A stretch of 58,724 nucleotides of DNA from Acidobacteriota bacterium (GTDB lineage Bacteria; Acidobacteriota; Terriglobia; Acidiferrales; UBA7541): assembly GCA_021832085.1 (NCBI GenBank), contig JAKBLM010000022.1, positions 1-58,724 on the forward strand. Reading direction: 5' to 3'. A model generated the notes under the pieces. The model saw only the letters and a list, made by a program, of their open reading frames with translations. It searched no databases and was not told where the DNA came from. Position 1 is the stretch's first letter. Each line of letters starts with the position of its first letter. Shown piece by piece: positions 50,284 through 58,724 of this stretch. The position numbers and the translations under genes are program-made.

Positions 50284-50307
50284 GGGCTGCCTCCTTTCCA
50301 TGTCCAC

Positions 50308-50792
50308 CGACCGGTTCCGGCGTTCCGGAACCTGGTTATTGGATGTTGCCTCTTTGCAAAAGAGCTCGGACTCGGGCTTTTGGTCCTAGGTCTTTCATTA
50401 CTGATTGATTTTAAGTGACTTATTCACTATTCCGGCCGGCGCAGACTGCCGCAGCTGCGGGCTGTCGGCGGAAAACTCCCCAATCCTTGCCATGTCGCGC
50501 CCTGCTTGCTGGGCAGATTTGCCCGTGGGGATCAGCACTGAAGGATCCCGGTTCGCTAGATAGGGATTGTTGCCGACTCAGCAGGTCACTCTGTCGCCAG
50601 CCCTGGCCAATGGGCGTTTGGATTTTCCCCGCAAGCGCCTTTTTTCCCATGCGGCTTTGTCTTAAGTCAATGCGGGCAAGAAGGTCCCTGCGGACCGCCG
50701 TTGACGCCCCATACGTCCAGATGCTATAAACTTCCCTTTTATAAGGTCCTGAAAATCCTCACGAGAAGGGTACGCCCGGGTAGGGTGGGATT
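50308..50792. other. Intergenic region between divergent BON and ATP synthase genes
   Basis: No gene. It holds the BON leader hairpin, an AT-rich patch with the inverted repeat AGTGA-CTTAT-TCACT (50414-50428, resembling a CRP/FNR-type half-site pair but with odd spacing), and the ATP synthase promoter near its right end. Confidence 0.5.
50701..50730 (+). promoter_or_regulatory. Promoter of the ATP synthase operon
   Basis: TTGACG (50701-50706), 18 bases, TATAAA (50725-50730), about 55 bases upstream of the first gene. Good match to sigma70 consensus. Confidence 0.6.
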
Positions 50793-51263
50793 GTGGAAGT
50801 TCTGCGCGAGACCCTGAATCTCATCATCGCGGCCTTGCCGACGACGGTCATCGTCTTTCTGTTCTACTTGTTTGCCCGCGCAGCCTTTTTCAAGCCGATG
50901 ATGCATGTGCTCGAGGAGCGTGCCGCGCGCACCGAGGGCGCTCGCGCCGATGCGGCGCGGCTCGATAGCCAGGCGCAGGAAAAACTCGCGATCTACCATC
51001 GGGCCATCGACAAAATCCGCGCCGAAATCTTTACTGATCAGGAAGCCGCCCGTCACGCCGCCCTGGAGCAGCGGGCCGAGCTGCTCCGCCAGACCAGGGC
51101 CAACGCCAACGAACGCGTTCGCCAGGAAAAATTGCGTCTGGAAAAAGAACTTGCCGCCACCGCCAACCAGGTGGATCGCGAGAGCCAGCGGCTGGCCGAG
51201 CAAGCCGCACGAGCGGTGCTCGCCGACGCCGCGCCCGTTGGCGAAACCTCGGGGGAGGCATGA
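50793..51263 (+). CDS. atpF: F1Fo ATP synthase subunit b (first of two)
   Basis: A 156-residue protein: one N-terminal span (LIIAALPTTVIVFLFYLFARAAFFKPM) and a long charged helix (EERAARTEGARADAARLDSQAQEKLAIYHRAIDKIRAEIF...), the peripheral stalk of the ATP synthase. The frame is read from a GTG with GGGTGGG upstream. The operon begins here, so the usual a and c genes are absent upstream. A second b-type gene overlaps by four bases, so a b/b' heterodimeric stalk is likely. Confidence 0.85.
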   Translation: MEVLRETLNLIIAALPTTVIVFLFYLFARAAFFKPMMHVLEERAARTEGARADAARLDSQAQEKLAIYHRAIDKIRAEIFTDQEAARHAALEQRAELLRQTRANANERVRQEKLRLEKELAATANQVDRESQRLAEQAARAVLADAAPVGETSGEA

Positions 51264-51853
51264 TGCACGCCCGCCGGCAGCTAAGGCTTGCCAATCGCGC
51301 TCTGGCGCTCGCTTCTTTGCTATTGCTCGCTCCGCTCGCCGCCGCGGCGCAGGGGATACAGGCCCTAGCCACTACCGAGTCGGTTTTCCGCTGGCTGAAT
51401 TTCGTGCTGATCTTCGGCGTGGGCGGTTGGTGGGCCTGGCGGAAGTTGAAAGTCGCGTTCCGGCGTCGGGCGGAGAAAATCGCCGCCACGATCGCCGAAG
51501 CCGAAGCCGCCTGCCGGCAGGCGCTCGAGCGTTTGCAGGCCGCCGAAGCAAAACTCGCCGGAGTGGATCGCGAGGCCCAAGAAATGCGCGATCGTGCCCG
51601 CCTCGATTCGGCCGCTGAAGCGGAGCGCATCGCCGCGCTGGCGCGCGAAGAGGCCGCGCGTGTCGAGCGCGCTGCCGATGCCGAAATCGACGCGGCCGAG
51701 CGCGCCGCCGTCAACCGCCTGCGCGACATGGCGATCAGCAAGACCCTCGATCGTGCGCGCGCTCTGGTGAGCGAACGCTTGACGACGGCTGTCGATGCGC
51801 GCCTGTTCAGCCGGTTCATCGAGCAGTTGGCCCGAACCGGGAGCGGCTCGTGA
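51260..51853 (+). CDS. F1Fo ATP synthase subunit b' (second of two)
   Basis: A 197-residue b-type subunit. A signal-like hydrophobic start (ALALASLLLLAPLAAAAQ) is followed by the membrane span (SVFRWLNFVLIFGVGGWWAWRKLKVAF) and a coiled helix rich in AEAEAA/REEAARVERAAD. The extra N-terminal segment is unusual for b subunits and may be cleaved. ATGATG at the start overlaps the previous stop. It differs enough from the previous gene to suggest an old duplication. Confidence 0.82.
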   Translation: MMHARRQLRLANRALALASLLLLAPLAAAAQGIQALATTESVFRWLNFVLIFGVGGWWAWRKLKVAFRRRAEKIAATIAEAEAACRQALERLQAAEAKLAGVDREAQEMRDRARLDSAAEAERIAALAREEAARVERAADAEIDAAERAAVNRLRDMAISKTLDRARALVSERLTTAVDARLFSRFIEQLARTGSGS

Positions 51854-52383
51854 CGCCCGAGCGCAGCTATGCCGAGGCCCTGGCCGACGTCGCGCTCGCC
51901 GAGAAGCGCCCCGAGCAGGTGCGCCGCGAGCTCAACGATTTCCTCGCGATGTTGGCCGAATCCACCGACCTGCGCAATTTCCTCGAGAGCCCGGCCGTGC
52001 CGACCAGCTCCAAGCAGGCGGTCATCGAGAAACTGATTGCCCGCATGGGCGCCAGCCCGGCCCTGCGCAATTTCCTTTTCCTGGTCGTCGATCATCATCG
52101 CGTCAACCTGCTCGACGCCATCGGCCAGGCCTTCGGCCAGCAGCTCAACGCCCGGCTCGGCATTCTCGAAGCTGAAGTCACCTCCGCGCGTCCGCTCAGT
52201 GCCGAAGAGAAGCAACAGCTGGTCGCCGTGCTCGAACGGCGTACCGGCAAGAAGATCGAGGCCACCTACCGAACCAATCTGGCGTTGGTGGGAGGCGCCA
52301 TGGTGCGGATCGGCTCGACCATCTACGACGGCTCGGTGCGCAACAGCCTGGAACGTTTGCGCGCCCGCATGGCCGCGGTTTAA
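51850..52383 (+). CDS. atpH: F1Fo ATP synthase subunit delta
   Basis: A 177-residue delta/OSCP subunit: [29 protein letters not shown] ... [23 protein letters not shown], and the C-terminal [33 protein letters not shown] (the family signature). The GTG overlaps the b' stop (GTGA). It joins the peripheral stalk to F1. Confidence 0.92.
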   Translation: MTPERSYAEALADVALAEKRPEQVRRELNDFLAMLAESTDLRNFLESPAVPTSSKQAVIEKLIARMGASPALRNFLFLVVDHHRVNLLDAIGQAFGQQLNARLGILEAEVTSARPLSAEEKQQLVAVLERRTGKKIEATYRTNLALVGGAMVRIGSTIYDGSVRNSLERLRARMAAV

Positions 52384-52397
52384 AACGAAGGAAGATT

Positions 52398-53945
<1,548 letters not shown>

Positions 53946-53961
53946 GAGCCGACCAAGCCCG

Positions 53962-56401
<2,440 letters not shown>

Positions 56402-56402
<1 letters not shown>

Positions 56403-56854
56403 TGGCCTTTCTGCCGGAATCCATCGCGCTCGAAGTTGTCACCCCCGATCGCCGGGTGGTCGAGGAAGCGGTCGAGGAAGTGCAGGTGCCCGGCAGCCAG
56501 GGCTACGTCGGCGTGCTGCCCGGCCACGCCCCACTGATGAGCGAACTCGGCGTCGGCATGCTCAGCTACCGCAAGGGCATCAACTGGTTCTACCTGACCG
56601 CGATCCGCGGCTTCGCCGAAATCCTCGGCACGCGCGTTACCGTGCTCGCCGAGCGCGCCGAGCGCGCCGAGGAGATTGACGTCGAGCGCGCCCGCCAGGC
56701 CGAGGCACGCGCCCGCGAGCGCCTGGCGAAAATCCACGACCCGGAGGTCGACTGGGAGCGCGCGCAGGCCGCGCTTCAACGCGCCCTGGTCCGCGTGCAG
56801 GTGGCCGCCAAGGCCGGCGGCACGCTCACCGTGCATCACCGCCCCGAAGTCTGA
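56402..56854 (+). CDS. atpC: F1Fo ATP synthase subunit epsilon
   Basis: A 150-residue epsilon subunit: the N-terminal beta-sandwich (IALEVVTPDRRVVEEAVEEVQVPGSQGYVGVLPGHAPLMSELGVGML) and a two-helix C-terminal part (IDVERARQAEARARERLAKIHDPEVDWERAQAALQRALVRVQVAAK). It is coupled to beta by TGATG. Last gene of the operon. Confidence 0.93.
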
Positions 56855-56944
56855 AACTCGCCTCCAAAAGAATCGTCGGTGGCCGCTTCTCGGATAGGCT
56901 GCTGCTTGAGTGCGCCTTGCCAATCTGCGTGGCAACTGGCCCGC

Positions 56945-57000
56945 AGCGGCTAAAGCCGCTTGGGTGCTCCATACCTAGGGCACAGCTGAAGCTGTGCCCT
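56945..57000. repeat. Two REP-like hairpins with TNAA loops
   Basis: AGCGGC-TAAA-GCCGCT (56945-56960) and AGGGCACAGC-TGAA-GCTGTGCCCT (56977-57000) are both perfect and separated by 16 bases. Paired short GC-rich palindromes with TAAA/TGAA tetraloops look like REP/BIME elements mobilised by RAYT transposases. Confidence 0.55.
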
Positions 57001-57050
57001 TACGAAAGGATCGGGTTGCGGACTGTGAAAGGGCAATACACGGACCGGAT

Positions 57051-57081
57051 GGTACGGGCGGGCTTGCAACCCCGCACTACC
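57051..57081. repeat. REP-like imperfect palindrome, copy B
   Basis: GGTACGGGCGGGCTTG and CAACCCCGCACTACC face each other; related to copy A at 154-181. Confidence 0.45.
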
Positions 57082-57402
57082 GAGCGCACGCTGCCGAGGG
57101 TTACACGTGCTTCAGGGTGTCACACGATGTCGAGATTGTTTTCTCGCAAGTGGTGTTTATTCAGCGAGTTTGCATTTTCAGGGTGTCACTATTTTGGGCT
57201 GTTTCGTGGGGAGTGAGGACGCTGTTTTTCCGAAAATGAGGCGGGTGCTTTGTGCTCGCCTGCCGGCGCCAGCATAGCCGGTTACGGGGCTCCGCGCAGA
57301 ACACGTTTCACCATAAACACGCTGCGCGGTCAGCCACCAGAGAGCGATACACGGGGCGCATGTCGCACGCGCCATCGCGGCATCTGCCACTTCTTTATTT
57401 TC

Positions 57403-58587
57403 CTACGCGAGCACCGCCGGCTCGCGCATCCGCCGCGTCATCACTCCGGCCACATGCAATCCGTCGTCCAGCAAAACCAGGTCGGCGTCGGCGCCGGGCG
57501 CGATCACGCCCTTGCGTCTCTCGATCCCGATTCGCCGCGCGGGATTGTAGGTCGCCATGCGCAGCGCCGCGCTCGTCGAAACGCCGAGTTCCACCATCTG
57601 CCGTACCGCGCGGTCGAGCGTGAGCGTGCTGCCGGCTAGCCGACCCTCGGCATCGCGGCATACCCCGCCTGAAACATTCACCTCAAAGGTTCCCAGGCGG
57701 TACCGGCCGTCGGGCATCGCCGTGGCCGCGGTGGCGTCGGTCACCAGTATCACCTGCTCAGTCCCTTTCGCGGCTACCAGCAACTGGATTGCCGGTGCGT
57801 GCACGTGAACGCCATCGGCAATCACCTCGGCGGTCACCTCGGGCCGCGTCAGCACGGCCCCGATCACGCCGGTATCGCGGTGGGAAAACGGCCGCATCGC
57901 GTTGAAGACGTGGACGCCATGGCGCACGCCGTGCTCGATCGCGGCGACCGCTTCTTCGTAGGTTGCGTTCGTATGCCCCATTGCCACCAGCAGTCCCGCC
58001 TCGACGCCGCGATCCACCAGCGCCAGCCCGCCCGGCAGTTCCGGGGCCATGGTCAGGATCCGCGCCGCGCCTCCGGCGGCCTCGATCAGCCGCACGAGCA
58101 GTTCCGGCTTTGCCTCGGCCAGCCACTTCGGCGGATGAACGCCGCGGCGCGCCGGGCTGAGGAACGGTCCTTCGAAGTGAATTCCGAGCAGTTCCGCCGC
58201 CGGCGCCGAATCGTCGCCTTGGGTTCCGGTGCCGGCCACCCGAGCGATTCCTTCGAGGCTCCGGCAGAGGTCATCGGGGCTGGCGGTGACGGTGGTTGCG
58301 ACGAACGACGTCGTTCCATACCGGGCGATCGTCCGCGCGACGTGGCCGATCGCCGCCGCGTCGCCTTCCATTACGTCGTGTCCGCCGGCTCCGTGAATGT
58401 GGATGTCGACGAAGCCCGGCGACAAGGTCCAACGCCGCGCGTCGTATTCCCGCGTCCCGGGGCGCAATTCGAACTCCTCGCGCCGTCCCGCGGCCACGAT
58501 TCGGCCTTCTTCGACGACCACCATCCCGTCGGCGATTTCCTCGAGCGGCGTGAAGAGCCGCTTCGCGCGTATCGCTATCTGTTCCAT
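57403..58587 (-). CDS. nagA: N-acetylglucosamine-6-phosphate deacetylase
   Basis: A 394-residue amidohydrolase-family enzyme that removes acetate from GlcNAc-6-phosphate. The motifs are in order: SPGFVDIHIHGAGG (metal site), GIHFEGPFLSPARRGVHPPKWL, AMGHTNATYEEAVAAIEHGVRHGVHVFNAMRPFSHRDTG, and the catalytic Asp in ILVTDATAATAMPDG. The end, TYNPARRIGI..KGVIAPGADADLVLLDD, is typical. GGATGGG precedes the ATG. It feeds amino-sugar or cell-wall recycling; no nagB is beside it. Confidence 0.92.
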   Translation of the reverse strand: MEQIAIRAKRLFTPLEEIADGMVVVEEGRIVAAGRREEFELRPGTREYDARRWTLSPGFVDIHIHGAGGHDVMEGDAAAIGHVARTIARYGTTSFVATTVTASPDDLCRSLEGIARVAGTGTQGDDSAPAAELLGIHFEGPFLSPARRGVHPPKWLAEAKPELLVRLIEAAGGAARILTMAPELPGGLALVDRGVEAGLLVAMGHTNATYEEAVAAIEHGVRHGVHVFNAMRPFSHRDTGVIGAVLTRPEVTAEVIADGVHVHAPAIQLLVAAKGTEQVILVTDATAATAMPDGRYRLGTFEVNVSGGVCRDAEGRLAGSTLTLDRAVRQMVELGVSTSAALRMATYNPARRIGIERRKGVIAPGADADLVLLDDGLHVAGVMTRRMREPAVLA

Positions 58588-58724
58588 CGTTCGCCCATCC
58601 TAACCGCCTCATAGGAGGTCCCCCGGCTCGGCCGGGGTGGCAGTAGGCGTTTGACAATTCCGGCAGTCCATCGCGGAGACTCCTTGACGTGAGCCGCCAA
58701 AGCACACGAAAAGGAGTCCGCGAT

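Larger units (their letters stand above)
56855..57402. other. Intergenic region with REP-like palindromes, no gene
   Basis: No credible gene. The stretch 56945-57081 is a cluster of three palindromes. The remainder shows nothing I can assign. Confidence 0.6.

Noticed and set aside
50414..50428. CRP/FNR site upstream of the ATP synthase operon
   Set aside because: AGTGA-CTTAT-TCACT has a five-base spacer instead of six and lies nearly 290 bases from the operon promoter.

Overview
The window reads as chromosomal DNA of a GC-rich Acidobacteriota bacterium. The strongest marker is a pair of tandem FtsX/MacB-type permeases with the N-terminal extension typical of acidobacterial duplicated orphan permeases (ADOP), preceded by a PadR regulator. 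YVTN/Ig-repeat surface proteins, BON and DUF1015 proteins and a split F1Fo operon fit this. The assignment is inferred from gene families, not from a marker gene.

Layout. 1-4149: start of an unfinished gene, then a very long YVTN beta-propeller plus Ig-like surface protein on the minus strand, broken by an out-of-frame junction in its repeat array. 4150-5890: an orphan receiver-like gene between two stretches with RNA-like secondary structure. 5891-13693: a plus-strand block with a CBS protein, an eRF1-like (baeRF) protein, a large sensor that fuses an RsbU-type phosphatase to an RsbW-type kinase domain, its STAS antagonist partner, and glycogen phosphorylase. 13779-22227: an 8.4-kb integrated element. 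22355-28005: two ADOP permeases and PadR. 28221-34681: a likely hydroxyproline/proline catabolic cluster (DapA-family lyase, SDR, GntR, proline dehydrogenase, APC permease, proline-racemase-family epimerase). 34783-49402: housekeeping and envelope genes (two GalE-like epimerases, nucleotide-sugar dehydrogenase, hydrolase, CDF transporter, secreted proteins, STAS, DUF1015, Gph, MFS pump). 49681-50283: BON protein. 50793-56854: F1Fo ATP synthase operon with b, b', delta, alpha, gamma, beta and epsilon but no a or c subunit. 57403-58587: NagA.

The most interesting part is the 8.4-kb element. It sits in the 3' half of a CAT-anticodon tRNA gene and is flanked by a perfect 40-bp duplication. It encodes a tyrosine integrase with an excisionase-like HTH at its N terminus, a serine recombinase, divergent HTH regulators, and a replication-initiator-like protein. 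The initiator gene carries five 21-22-bp-spaced iterons, as in lambda O. The element also holds paired TGTTACGT repeats next to both att sites, a 19-bp palindrome repeated five times in its noncoding DNA, and a structured leader ending in an intrinsic terminator just before its XRE regulator. No capsid, portal or large terminase gene is present. It therefore resembles a phage satellite (PICI-like) or an integrative plasmid rather than a prophage, and its cargo is unrecognised.
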